The notes beneath the pieces are model-generated. The model searched no databases and had not been told where the DNA came from. It was given only the letters and a program-made list of their open reading frames with translations. A stretch of DNA of 64,000 nucleotides, taken from contig NC_091340.1 in NCBI RefSeq assembly GCF_038502225.1, positions 29,378,573 through 29,442,572 of the forward strand, in the 5' to 3' direction. Position numbers and translations under genes: made by a program. The stretch is from Cherax quadricarinatus. Taxonomy: Eukaryota; Arthropoda; Malacostraca; Decapoda; Parastacidae. Shown piece by piece: positions 11,169 to 22,560 of the stretch (the first letter of the stretch is position 1; each line of letters starts with the position of its first letter).

Positions 11169-14100
11169 GATGAAACACTGCAGGATGAAACACTGCAGGA
11201 TGAAACACTGCGGGGTGAAACACTGCAGAATGAAACACTGCAGGATAAAACACTGCAGGATGAAACACTGCTAGATGAAACACTGCAGGATGAAACACTG
11301 CAGGATAAAACACTGCAGGATGAAACACTGCAGGATAAAACACTGTAGGATGAAACACTGCAGGATGAAACACTGCAGGATGAAGCACTGCAGGATGAAA
11401 CACTGCAGGATGAAACACTGCAGGATGAAGCACTGCAGCATGAGATACTGCAGAATAAAACACTGCAGAATGAAGCACTGCAGGATGAAACACTACTGGG
11501 TGAAACACTGCAGAATGAAACACTGCAGGATGAAGCACTGCAGGATGAAACACTGCAGGACGAAGCACTGCAGGATGAAATACTGCAGGATGAAACACTG
11601 CAGGATAAAACACTGCAGGATGAAGCACTGCATGATGAAACACTGCAGGATAAAACACTGCAGGATGAAGCACTGTAGACTGAAACACTGCAGGGTGAAA
11701 CACTGTAGGATGAAACGCTGCAGGATGAAACACTGCAGGATGAATCACTGAAGGATAAAACACTGCAGGATGAAACACTGAAGGAAAAAACACTGCAGGA
11801 TGAAACACTGCAGGATGAAACACTGCAGGATGAAACACTGCAGAATGAAACACTGCAAGACGAAACACTGCAGGATGAAACACTGCAGGATAAAACACTG
11901 CAGGATGAAACACTGCAGCATGAAACACTGCAGGATCAAAAACTGCAGGATGAAACACTGCAGAAAGAAACACTGAAGGATGAAGCACTGCAGGATGAAA
12001 CGCTGCAGGATGAAAAACTGCAGGATAAAACACTGCAGGATAAAACACTGCAGGATGAAACACTGCAGGATGAAACAATGCAGGATGAAACACTGCAGGA
12101 TGAAACACTGCAGACTGAAACACTTTAGGATGAAATTGCAGGATGAAACACTGCAGGATGAAACACTTCAGGATGAAACATTGCAGGAAGAAACACTGCA
12201 GGATGAAACACTGCAGAATGAAAAACAACAGGATGAAACACTGCAGTATGAAACACTGCACGATGAAACACTGCAGGATGAAACACTGCAGGATAAAACA
12301 CTGCAGGATGAAACACTGTAGGATGAAACACTGTAGGATGAAACACTGCAGGATGAAACACAGCAGGATGAAACACTGCAGCATGAAACATTGCAGGATG
12401 AAACACTGCACCATGAAACACTGCACCATGAAACACTGCAGGATAAAACACTGCAGGATGAAACACTGCAGAATGAAACACTGCATGATGAAACACTGCA
12501 GGATGAAACACTGCAGGATAAAAAACTGCAGGATGAAACACTGCAGAATGAAACACTATAGTATGAAACATTGCAGGATGAAACACTGCAGGATGAAACA
12601 CTGCAGGATGAAACACTACAGGATGAAACACTGCAGGATGAAACACTGCAGGATGAAACACTGCAGGATGAAACACTGCAGGATAAAACACTGCAGAATA
12701 AAACACTGCAGGATAAAACACTGCAGAATGAAACGCTGCATGACGAAACACTGTAGGATGAAACGCTGCAAGATGAAACACTGCAGGATGAAACACTGCA
12801 GGACGAAATACTACAGGATAAAGCACTGCAGGATGAAACACTGCAGGATGAAACACTGCGGGGTGAAACACTGCAGAATGAAACACTGCAGGATAAAACA
12901 CTGCGGGATGAAACACTGCAAGATGAAACACTGCAGGATGAAACACTGCAGGATAAAACACTGCAGGATGAAACATTGCAGGATGAAACACTGTAGTATG
13001 AAACACTGCAGGATGAAACACTGCAGGATGAAGCACTGCAGGATGAAACACTGCAGGATGAAACACTGCAGGATGAAACACTGCAGAATGAAACACTGCA
13101 GGATGAAGCACTGTAAATATGACACACTGCAGAATGAAGCACTACAGGATGAAACACTGCAAGATGAAATACTGCAGGATAAAACACTGCAGGATGAAGC
13201 ACTGCAGGATGAAACACTGCAGGATGAAACACTGCAGGATGAAGCACTGCTGGATGAAACACTGCAGGATGAAACACTGCAGGGTGAAACACTGCAGGAC
13301 GAAGCACTGCAGGATGAAACACTGCAGGGTGAAACACTGCAGGATGAAGCATTGCAGGATGAAGCACTGCAGGATGAAACACTACAGGATGAAACACTGC
13401 AGGATGAAGCACTGCAGGATAAAACACCGCAGTATGAAACACTGCAGGATAAAACACTACAGGATAAAACACTGCAGAATGAAACACTGCAGGACGAAAC
13501 ACTGTAAGATGAAACGCTGCAGGATGAAACACTGCAGGATGAAACACTGCAGGATGAAATACTACAGGATAAAACACTGCAGGATGAAACACTGCAGGAT
13601 GAAACACTGCGGGGTGAAACACTGCAGAATGAAACACTGCAGAATAAAACACTGCAGGATGAAACACTGCAAAATGAAACACTGCAGGATGAAACACTGC
13701 AGGATAAAACACTGCAGGATGAAACATTGCAGGATAAAACACTATAGGATGAAACACTGCAGGATGAAACACTGCAGGATGAAGCACTGCAGGATGAAAC
13801 ACTGCAGGATGAAACACTGCATGATGAAACACTGCAGAATGAAACACTGCAGGATGAAGCACTGTAGGATGACACTGCAGGATGAAACACTGCAGGATGA
13901 AGTACTGCAGGATGAAACACTGCAGGATGAAACACTGCAGGGTGAAACACTGCAGGACGAAGCACTGCAGGATGAAACATTGCAGGGTGAAACACTGCAG
14001 GATGAAGCACTGCAGGATGAAGCACTGCAGGATGAAACACTGCAGGATGAAACACTGCAGGATGAAACACTGCAGGATGAAACACTGCAGGATGAAGCAC

Positions 14101-15010
14101 TGCAGGATGAAACGTTGCAGGATGAAACACTGCAGGATGAAACACTGCAGGATGAAGTACTGCAGGATGAAACACTGCAGGATGAAGCACTGCAGAATGA
14201 AACACTGCAGATTGAAACACTGCAGGATGAAGCACTGCAGGATGAAACACTGCAGGGTGAAACACTGCAGGATGAAGCACTGCAGGATGAAGCACTGCAG
14301 GATGAAACATTACAGGATGAAACACTGCAGGGTGAAGCACTGCAGGATAAAACATTGCAGGATGAAACACTGCAGGACGAAACACTGCAGGATGAAGCAC
14401 TGCAGGATGAAACACTGCAGTATGAAACACTGCAGGATGAAACACTGCAGGATGAAACACTGCAGGACGAAACACTGCAGGATGAAGCACTGCAGGATGA
14501 AACACTGCAGGATGAAACACTGCAGGATGAAACACTGCAGGATGAAACACTGCATGATGAAGCACTGCAAGATGAAACACTGCAGGATGAAACACTGCAG
14601 GATGAAGCACTGCAGAATGAAACACTGCTGGATGAAACACTGCAGGATAAAGCTCTGAAGGATGAAACACTGCAGGATGAAACACTGCAGGATGAAACAC
14701 TGCAGGATGAAGCATTGCAGGATGAAATACTGTAGGATGAAACACTGCAGAATGAAGCACTGCAGGATGAAGTGCTGCAGGATGAAACACTGTAGGATGA
14801 AACACTGCGGGATGAATCACTGAAGGATGAAGCACTACAGGATGAAACACTGCAGCATGAAACACTGCAGGATGAAACATTGCAGAATGAAACACTGCTG
14901 GATGAAATACATGTAGGATGAAGCGCTGCAGGATGAAACACTGCAGGATGAAGCACTGAAGGATGAAGCACTGCAGGATGAAACATTGCAGGATGAAGCA
15001 CCGCAGCATG
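11169..15010 (-). repeat. 15-bp satellite array C, GGATGAA-type block
   Basis: Continues array B after the LINE fragment, starting CCAGATGAAACACTGC. Units are mainly AGGATGAAACACTGC with many AGGATGAAGCACTGC and GGGTGAAACACTGC variants. Phase breaks that are not multiples of 15 occur near 12136, 13119, 13871 and 14911, so reading frames change along the block. This contrasts with array A, where only 3-bp indels are seen. Confidence 0.97.
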
Positions 15011-17457
15011 AAACACTGCAGGATGAAACACTGCAGCATTAAACATTGCAGCATGAAACGCTGCAGCATGAAACACTGCAATATGAAACACTACAGCATG
15101 AAACACTACAGCATGAAACACTGCAGCATGAAACACTGCAGCATGAAACACTACAGCATGAAAAACTACAGCGTGAAACACTTCAGCATGAAACACTGCA
15201 GCATGAAACACTACAGCATGAAACACTGCAGCATGAAACACTACAGTATGAAACACTACAATATGAAACACTACGGCATGAAACACTTCAGCATGAAACA
15301 CTACAGCATGAAACACTACAGCATGAAACACTGCAGCATGAAACACTACAGCATGAAACACTGCAGCATGAAACACTACAGCATGAAACACTACAGCATG
15401 AAACACTACAGCATGAAACACTACAGTTTGAAACACTGCAACATGGAACACTGCAGCATGAAACACTGCAGCATGAAACACTGCAGCTTGAAACACTGCA
15501 GTTTGAAACACTGCAGCATGAAATACTGCAGCATGAAACACTACAGCATGAAATACTATAGCACGAAGCACTACAGCATGAAACCCTGCAGCGTGAAACA
15601 CTGCAGCATGAAACACTGCAGCATGAAACACTACAGCATGAAACACTACAGCATGAAACACTACAGCATGAAACACTGCAGCATGAAACACTGCAGGATG
15701 AAGCACTGCAGGATGAAACATTGCAGGATGAAGCACTGCAGGATGAAACATTGCAGGATGAAACACCGCAGCATGAAACACTGCAGGATGAAACACTGCA
15801 GCATTAAACATTGCAGCATGAAACGCTGCAGCATGAAACACTGCAATATGAAACACTACAGCATGAAACACTACAGCATGAAACACTGCAGCATGAAACA
15901 CTGCAGCATGAAACACTACAGCATGAAACACTACAGCATGAAACACTACAGCATGAAACACTGCAGCATGAAACACTACAGCATGAAACACTGCAGCATG
16001 AAACACTACAGCATGAAACACTACAGCATGAAACACTACAGCATGAAACACTACAGCTTGAAACACTGCAGCATGGAACACTGCAGCATGAAACACTGCA
16101 GCATGAAACACTGCAGCTTGAAACACTGCAGTTTGAAACACTGCAGCATGAAATACTGCAGCATGAAACACTACAGCATGAAATTCTACAGCATGAAGCA
16201 CTACAGCATGAAACACTGCAGCTTGAAACACTGCAGTTTGAAACACTGCAGCATGAAATACTGCAGCATGAAACACTACAGCATGAAATTCTACAGCATG
16301 AAGCACTACAGCATGAAACACTGCAGCGTGAAACACTGCAGCATGAAACACTGCAGCATGAAACACTACAGCATGAAACACTACAGCATGAAACACTGCA
16401 GCATGAAACACTGCAGCATGAAACACTACAGCATGAAACACTACAGCATGAAAAACTGCAGCATGAAACACTACAGCATGAAACACTACAGCATGAAACA
16501 CTGCAGCATGAAACACTACAGCATGAAACACTGCAGCATGAAACACTGCAGCATGAAACACTGCAGCATGAAACACTGCAGCATGAAGCACTACAACATG
16601 AAACACTGCGGCATGAAACACTGCAGCATGAAACACTGCAGCATGAAACACTGCAGCATGAAACACTGCAGCTTGGAACATTGCAGCATGAAACACTGCA
16701 GCATGAAACATTGCAGCATGAAACACTGCAGCATGAAACACTACAGAATGAAACACTGCAGCATGAAACACTGCAGCATGAAACACTGCAGCATGAAACA
16801 CTGCAGCATGAAACACTGCAGCATGAAACACTGCAGCATGAAACACTGCAGAATGAAACACTACAGAATGAAACACTGCAGCATGAAACACTGCAGCATG
16901 AAACACTGCAGAATGAAACACTGCAGCATGAAACACTGCAGCATGAAACACTGCTGCATGAAACACTGCAGCATGAAACACTGCAGCATGAAACATTGCA
17001 ATATGAAACACTGCAGCATGAAACATTGCAATATGAAACACTGCAGCATGAAACACTACAGCATGAAACACTGCAGCATGAAACACTGCAGCATGAATCA
17101 CTGCAGCATGAAACACTGCAGCATGAAACACTGCAGCATGAAACACTGCAGCAAGAAACACTGCAGCATGAAACACTGCAGCATGAAACACTGCAGCATG
17201 AAACACTGCAGCATGAAACACTGCAGAATGAAACACTACAGCATGAAACACTGCAGCATGAAACACTGCAGCATGAAACACTGCAGCATGAAACACTGCA
17301 GCATGAAACACTACAGCATGAAACACTGCAGCATGAAACACTACAGCATGAAACACTGCAGCATGAAACACTGCAGCATGAAACACTGCAGCATGAAACA
17401 CTGCAGCATGAAACACTGCAGCATGAAACACTGCAGCATGAAACACTGCAGCATGAA
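15011..17457 (-). repeat. 15-bp satellite array C, GCATGAA-type block
   Basis: From about 15.0 kb the dominant unit changes from GGATGAAACACTGCA to GCATGAAACACTGCA, with CTACAG a frequent variant. A 765-bp higher-order duplication (51 units) is marked by GCAGCATTAAACATTGCAG near 15033 and 15798. A short block of GGATGAA units at 15690-15800 lies between the duplicates and shows that the duplication crossed the type boundary. The last 1 kb is the most uniform. Confidence 0.97.
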
Positions 17458-17911
17458 AGAATCAAGACTAAAAAGAGAGAACAAAGACTAAAAAATTAAA
17501 AAGTAAAAATGTCACCAAAAATCCTCATTTAAAACTTTAATAACAAAAGCTGACAAATAATTTCCCTTCACAATCACAAGTTAATGTCTGACGAATATTT
17601 TAACGTTATTGTCAAAAAAAATATATATTATGAAAAATGGTTTCAATTGCTGCTGGTAAATATATATTAAAATGCATATATGGCGAGGCGTCAGTGTTCG
17701 CAGTGTTTGATTTTATATAAACAATTTAAAAATGATTATCACTATATTTTATTCTATTTTAATTAAAATGATGAGAAGGAACTAGTTGTAATTTTTTTTA
17801 TTGCGGTTATTGTTGGTAATTAGTATTCAAGGGGAAGGACTGAAGCAGTAGGAATTTTACGATACCTGGGAAACATCAGGTTATTAGGTCATTAGTGTTG
17901 TGGTCACGGTC
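17458..17911. other. AT-rich flank, no gene seen
   Basis: 17458-17510 repeats the AAGACTAAAAA motif of 8350-8648. The remainder is AT-rich single-copy-looking sequence with no ORF of note and no recognised element. Confidence 0.6.
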
Positions 17912-18159
17912 ATTGGCTGCTTGACCGTGATTTGTTCGGCAAATAGGAAAGTCCGGTGCCAATCAGGGATCATGACTGGCTGTTTGGTCGAGATTAAGTC
18001 AACCAATAGGAGAGCTGGGCTTGTACACGAGTATCTACTGTGTGTGTGGTAATGATTGGTTGTATAGGCAAGGCTTGTTTAGCCAATCGGTGGCCTGTTG
18101 GTTGTTTTCTGGTAGTCTTGAAGAGTCTACACTCCTGTGATTGGTTGATTACAGCCAAT
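17912..18159. promoter_or_regulatory. Cluster of seven CCAAT/ATTGG boxes
   Basis: CCAAT in either orientation occurs at 17912, 17959, 18003, 18055, 18083, 18140 and 18155, most within the longer context CCAAT(C/A)(A/G) or TGATTGG. CCAAT boxes bind NF-Y in animals. Spacing is 15-57 bp. No TATA box or downstream gene is recognisable, so the region could equally be a decayed minisatellite. Function is not claimed. Confidence 0.35.
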
Positions 18160-18955
18160 AAATCAGCGAGATTGAACGGGCTTTTAATTAAAGCCTTACG
18201 AAAGAGGAAATAGTGAGGAGCTGCTCTGAGTATGGTGGGCACTGCATCCTCCAGTCACAAGTATGGTACCATCCCAGGAACTTCTCTGCCTCATCTTCTG
18301 AGTGACGTAAAGAAAGGGATATGTAGTCAGGTTGGCCCTGAGCATAACAAGACCTGTCGCTCCCTCACCAAACGACGTACAGCGCCAGACCGCAAGATTA
18401 CTTTCAACCATCCCCAGCCAATGGCGTGGAAACACCGAGCCCGGCTTAAATTCGTATAGTCAAAAAGCAACATTATGTCTGAGGACAGAGTGTGTTTTTG
18501 TAGTTGTGGGATATTATTGTGACGTATCTCATGCACCTGTATGAGTTATCAGCTTATCACATAAGGTGTCAAAGTATTCCATTACTGACATGGCTCGTAA
18601 GGTAGGATTTCAAGGGGGTTAAAGGTCGCTGAACCGCCACCTTTCTTTCTCAAGCTCATTCTGTAATCAGAACCCACACCACAGTCGAGACCCTGTTATT
18701 CAATGCAAGTTGAATACCATTACTGGTATCTTCAAAGATCAGTAAACTACACACATACAAAATTACTGAAAGATAATGCAGACCTTATACCAACTACACT
18801 TTTGATGGTAGTTGAGCACAGCCTAACTCCACCCTCAGGCCAGTTAATAAAGGTTTTATGCATAAAGATCCTAATTATCGTACCTGGTACGTACCGAGGA
18901 CCTTGGTATGTACCAGTTGATTACCAGAAGTCTAAAAGAAATCACCGTGTTCTTT
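18160..18955. other. Intergenic, nothing recognised
   Basis: Several ORFs of 60-99 codons exist on both strands (for example 18232-18459 + and 18703-19002 +) but have no recognisable motif, and they overlap each other. One more CCAAT lies at 18418. A 12-bp imperfect inverted repeat (CTGGTACGTACC / GGTATGTACCAG) lies near 18885-18918. Confidence 0.5.
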
Positions 18956-18959
18956 CATA

Positions 18960-19165
18960 CTCTTCTTTCCTAAGAAGTTATCAGCTTATCGTTCCAGACT
19001 GAGGGAGTGGCCTTCTCATAAACTATTTCTCCAAGGTTGAGGGACTGATTACACTTTCTTTACTTCATTACTACTCCTGCTCCCTCTGTATTTGACTGAA
19101 GAAGCCTACTGAGTAGGCGAAATATTTCAGCACCAAACTTACCCATCAACTTGTCGGTAATTTAA
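18960..19165 (+). mobile_element. Foldback-family element, plus-strand half with tail
   Basis: Carries the family landmarks in order: CAGACTGAGGGA, GAGGGACTGATTACA, GACTGAAGAAGCC, hairpin CCTACTGAGTAGG, GCGAAATATTTC, and the tail CATCAACTTGTCGGTAAT. The core GAAACGTTTC has decayed to GAAATATTTC, so this is an old copy. Only one arm is present. Confidence 0.6.
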
Positions 19166-19420
19166 GTCATTGTAAACATAACGTAAAGATTATTCATGAG
19201 CCAAACTGATCACTTATTTTTCTATGGCCATTAGATAGGCTGAGAAGTTAGAATCTGGTTAGTATATTGAGATGACAGGTATTTGTGGGGAATTTCGCCC
19301 CGTATTAAGACTTTATACGTCCACTCTCAGTATTTAATTCCGAAGTAACACTGATGACTCATGCACAAAATCACTTGTTTAGACTTTACATAGGCTAAAC
19401 AAGTCCGGTGACCTCGCAAG

Positions 19421-19585
19421 TGGCCTGCGAGGTCACCGGACCTAACTGTTTGTGACTTCTTTCTTTGGGGGTACGTGAAGAGCACAGTTTACGCACCACC
19501 GCTACCTGCAACCCTGGAAGAGCTGAAAATTTCGATCACTGAAGCAGTTCGCATCATAACTCCAGATATGCTGCAGAGCGTCTGG
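19421..19585 (+). pseudogene. mariner-like transposase C-terminus fragment
   Basis: Translating from 19421 gives WPARSPDLTVCDFFLWGYVK, the motif that precedes the last catalytic aspartate in mariner transposases (the SPDL..CDFFLWG block). TVYAPPLPATLEELKISITE and ITPDMLQSVW follow, a typical C-terminal helix region. The enzyme would cut and paste the element through a DDD-type active site. Only about 55 codons survive. The N-terminal DNA-binding region, the first two catalytic aspartates and the terminal inverted repeats are absent. The 3' side is lost where GGAACAATACACAAATAA begins. The 5' side ends in a palindrome with 19403-19418. Confidence 0.75.
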
Positions 19586-19735
19586 ACTGACTGGACTGGA
19601 ACAATACACAAATAACCCGCACGCAGGAGAATAAAGACACTTCGGTGCGACTTGCAACACTGACTAGCCACACAGAAGCGTGAATGGAAGGGTTCCAGTA
19701 TATATACGAGAAGGGGGGCGGCAGGAGTAATAGAA
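19586..19735. mobile_element. Foldback-related repeat, ACACAAATAACCCGCAC type
   Basis: Begins CTGGAACAATACACAAATAA. The same module recurs at 31201-31349 and 37076-37290, where it is the tail side of a GGTCC-hairpin/GAAACG element. It directly follows and truncates the mariner fragment. The core is not clearly preserved here. Confidence 0.5.
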
Positions 19736-19739
19736 CAAG

Positions 19740-19965
19740 AAGAGGTAGTTGAGATGTACTTTTGTCAAGACTGATGGACTAAACACATCGACTCCAGACT
19801 GATGGACTGATTACCTCAAACTCCTCCTCATCTTCCACCTTTCTCTGCACTGAACTGAAGAAGCCACTGGCTTCTTCATTTGCACAAGTGTCTCACAACC
19901 TTCAGGTTCATCTTAGGTGTCCTGGAGTGCATGAAGGTGTAGATCTGTCTGTTCAGCTTCCGTTA
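19740..19965 (+). mobile_element. Foldback-family element, partial
   Basis: Contains ACACATCGACTCCAGACTG, GACTGATTACCTCAAACTCC and CTGAAGAAGCCACTGGCTTC, followed by TTGCACAAGTGTCTCA. The GAAACG side of the core is deleted, which joins the hairpin directly to the tail. Decayed. Confidence 0.55.
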
Positions 19966-19985
19966 CCATGGCTGCATGTTAGTCA

Positions 19986-20098
19986 GATGATAAAGGTCAC
20001 TATGAAATGATGAAGATCGCTATGAGATTATGAAGGTCAATATAAAATGATAAAGGTCACTATGAGATAATAAAGGCCATCATGAGATGATAAAGTTG
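19986..20098 (+). repeat. 20-bp minisatellite (GATGATAAAGGTCACTATGA)
   Basis: Nearly six units with period 20, starting at 19986, 20006, 20026 and so on. Units vary in AAAGGTCACT/GAAGATCGCT. The stretch 20099-20390 holds nothing recognisable. Confidence 0.85.
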
Positions 20099-20390
20099 GC
20101 ATCTTCATATCACTGTGTTGGTGTTTCATACCTTCACTAACTCGGGGTTACGTTAACGGTTCACTGTAACTCTCCTAAGATACAAGAAGAAAGAATAGGA
20201 TTATGACAAATGGTTTCCATCGCGTGTAATCCTGGAGTAATTAATGGGTTCACCACAGACTCATAAATCCTCCAGCGAGGCTTCACTTACAGCAGATCGC
20301 TGGAAGTTTTTCCTGCTGCTTATGAATTAACTTTATATCTTATAATTACGCCGTTATCTCGGACAATTGTTTCTTGAACTGTCCATCCAG

Positions 20391-20490
20391 TGTGGTTGAT
20401 CAGGTCCTGATCCACCGGGAGGCCTGGTCAATGACTGGGCCTCGGGAGCGTTGACCCCCGGAATACCCTCCAGGTAGACTCCAGGATGAC
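20391..20490 (+). mobile_element. LINE 3' end, same family as 10132-11168
   Basis: GGTTGATCAGG, CTGATCCACC, GGAGGCCTGGTCA, CGTTGACCCCCGGA and CCTCCAGGTAGACTCCAGGA match the last 100 bp of the LINE fragment at 11070-11168 base for base at most positions. It is a severely 5'-truncated insertion. The next 110 bp hold nothing recognised. Confidence 0.8.
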
Positions 20491-20605
20491 TATCGTCTCT
20501 GGAGTAGCAGAGGCCTCCGATGACAAGTAGTACCTGTGAACTCAGGTCTCTGCAAGCCTCCACAGGTAAGAGTCGCCTCATAAGAACAATGAAGGAACAC
20601 TGGTA

Positions 20606-21070
20606 GATCTGGTAAGACACATGGGCAAAATTTAAGCAACTTTATTCCGAAACGTTTCGCCTACACAGTAGGCTTCTTCAGTCGAATACAGAAAGTAGGC
20701 AGGACCAGTAGCGATGTGAAGACGATGTAATCAGTCCATCACCCTTGAAGTCGTAGATTTCAGGTTGTCAGTCCCTCAGCCTGGAGAAGTTCAATTCCAT
20801 AGTCTGGAACTATCTGAAGATCAAACGACAGTGCGGAGACAAATACTGTCGGAAGGAGAGGCGCAGAGTAGTAGTAGAGAGAATGCAGCCATTGAGAGGT
20901 CACGTCCCTCTCAGATCAAACAATTCTCACTTGAAAAAGTTGTCCAAGGTGTTTTTCTGTACCAAGATGCCATTGTGCTGCAGTGTCTGACAGTGTGAAT
21001 ATCAAAATAGTATAAAATACCAACAGGTTGGTGGGAATAAAGTTGCCTAACTGTTGCCCATGTGTCTTAC
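20606..21070 (-). mobile_element. Foldback-family element, minus orientation
   Basis: On the minus strand the core reads CGACTGAAGAAGCC, hairpin CCTACTGTGTAGG, then GCGAAACGTTTCGG (plus positions 20648-20684). The upstream module with GTCAGTCCCTCAGCCTGGAG lies at 20768. A second, inverted terminal module (ATAGTATAAAATACCAACAG to CATGTGTCTTACACACCAAC) follows at about 21005-21085. Intervening sequence 20830-21000 is unrecognised. Confidence 0.6.
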
Positions 21071-21085
21071 ACACCAACCTGGTGT

Positions 21086-21308
21086 GTAAGGCACTGGTAG
21101 ATATACCGGCCCATGCAAGGCAGGTCCTTATCAAACCCAAACCCAGTAATAAATATATTTTCCCAACCCATTGTTAATGCTACTTTCACAACAAATGCAG
21201 GACGCGAGCACTAACGGCCTGACTGGTCACAGACTGGGCTGCGAGTACCTGACACAGCATCGAGCCTCCAGCAGTACTTGTGCTGAATGACCTTCACGGG
21301 TTAAGCAC
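21086..21308. other. Dispersed-repeat debris, unrecognised
   Basis: Includes CCCATGCAAGGCAGGTCC at 21110, which resembles modules at 28960 and 33378, and a GACTGGTCACAGACTGGGCT stretch that may be a decayed LINE 3' end. No coding signal. Confidence 0.35.
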
Positions 21309-21310
21309 CT

Positions 21311-21348
21311 AGAAGAAGAAGAAGAAGAAGAAGAAGAAGAAGAAGAAA
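21311..21348. repeat. (AAG)n microsatellite
   Basis: Twelve or so uninterrupted GAA triplets. The flank up to 21640 holds nothing recognised. Confidence 0.95.
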
Positions 21349-21644
21349 TGGAGCAATCAGAGAAATACCTTCTGATTCACACTACCAATAATTCAACTGC
21401 TTGAGAAGAGTGAGGGTATTGGGTTGAGAAGGTCTAAAGAAGGAAAAAAATACCCACTGCAAATTATTAGCCATATAGGCGGAAAAGTGGAAACAAGGGG
21501 CAAGATGAGTCGAAAAGACGAGATATTTTATTGGAGAGAATCTATACAGACGCTTTCCTGAACATGTAATGGAAAGAAAGACCAAAGGGCTGAGAGGAAA
21601 TCAGATGTACAGGGAAAATAAGCTTTAAAGATGTGTAAACAGAG

Positions 21645-21935
21645 TATATTGTACACAGGTGTTGGCAAGAGTGAGATAACTGGAAGTGTTGTTGTTGAAA
21701 ATGGTTAACAATACCGACAAATTGATGATTAAGAAACATGTACAACAGTTAGGTATTTTTATTGTTCAAACGTTTCACCCACACAGTAGGCTTCTTTAGT
21801 CAAATACAAAGGGAACAGTAGAAATGAGATAAAGTTGATGTAATCAGTTCATTAACCCTGGAGAAAAAGCATCTGAGGTGGTCAGTCCCTCAGCCTGGAG
21901 AGGAGTTCAGCTCCACGGTCTGGAACGATATCGCT
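21645..21935 (-). mobile_element. Foldback-family element, minus orientation
   Basis: Begins with the reverse-complement tail (AAAATGGTTAACAATACCGA at 21697), then ACAACAGTTAGGTATTTTTA and the core (GTTTCACCCACACAGTAGGC, 21771-21790). The sequence CAGTCCCTCAGCCTGGAG follows. On the minus strand the core reads GACTAAAGAAGCC, so the CTGAAGA motif is damaged. The SINE array starts directly after it. Confidence 0.6.
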
Positions 21936-21938
21936 CCT

Positions 21939-22560
21939 GACTCTATGACCGCGGGTTCAATCCCGGCCGGGGGTATGGTTTATTTGCAATCGTGTCATTA
22001 CGATTTCTTAAGTCATGTTGACGGCAGTGAAGGGACTTGAACTAGAGTTCGTCACGGCCACGCTAGCTGGAGATTCGTCTGTAAAAACTTGCATTTGTGG
22101 TCACAGAGGTGCCTGTGCTAACCTTCCTATGGTGTAGAAATATACCTAGTTGGATGAATCTTATTGTGGCTAGCTGGTCTAGTGGTTAGCGCGACGGGCT
22201 GGAGTTTTGAGACTCTATGACCGCGGGTTCAATCCCGGCCGGGGGTATGGTTTATTTGCAATCGTGTCATTACGATTTCTTAAGTCATGTTGACGGCAGT
22301 GAAGGGACTTGAACTAGAGTTCGTCACGGCCACGCTAGCTGGAGATTCGTCTGTAAAAACTTGCATTTGTGGTCACAGAGGTGCCTGTGCTAACCTTCCT
22401 ATGGTGTAGAAATATACCTAGTTGGATGAATCTTATTGTGGCTAGCTGGTCTAGTGGTTAGCGCGACGGGCTGGAGTTTTGAGACTCTATGACCGCGGGT
22501 TCAATCCCGGCCGGGGGTATGGTTTATTTGCAATCGTGTCATTACGATTTCTTAAGTCAT
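21939..22560 (+). repeat. tRNA-derived SINE, tandemly triplicated, 272-bp units
   Basis: Two full units (21939-22210, 22211-22482) and a partial third (22483-22560) appear identical by eye. Each unit ends in a tRNA-like head (about 22166-22247 and 22438-22519) with an A-box-like TGGTCTAGTGGTTAG and a B box GGGTTCAATCCC. These are the internal RNA polymerase III promoter elements, closest to tRNA-Glu/Asp/Gly heads. The body contains GTTTATTTGCAATCGTGTCA and TTACGATTTCTTAAGTCATG. It is not called as a tRNA gene because the acceptor stem does not pair convincingly and a SINE body follows. Confidence 0.85.

Noticed and set aside
8588..17499. Many ORFs such as QDETL, MKHCR, SSCSV and LQCFI repeats
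   Set aside because: Frames of the 15-bp satellite in different phases and strands.
18703..19002. 99-codon ORF as a gene
   Set aside because: No motif, and it runs into a foldback-family copy at its 3' end.
22166..22519. Genuine tRNA genes
   Set aside because: A and B boxes are present but the acceptor arm is not convincing, and each head is fused to a SINE body that is itself tandemly duplicated.
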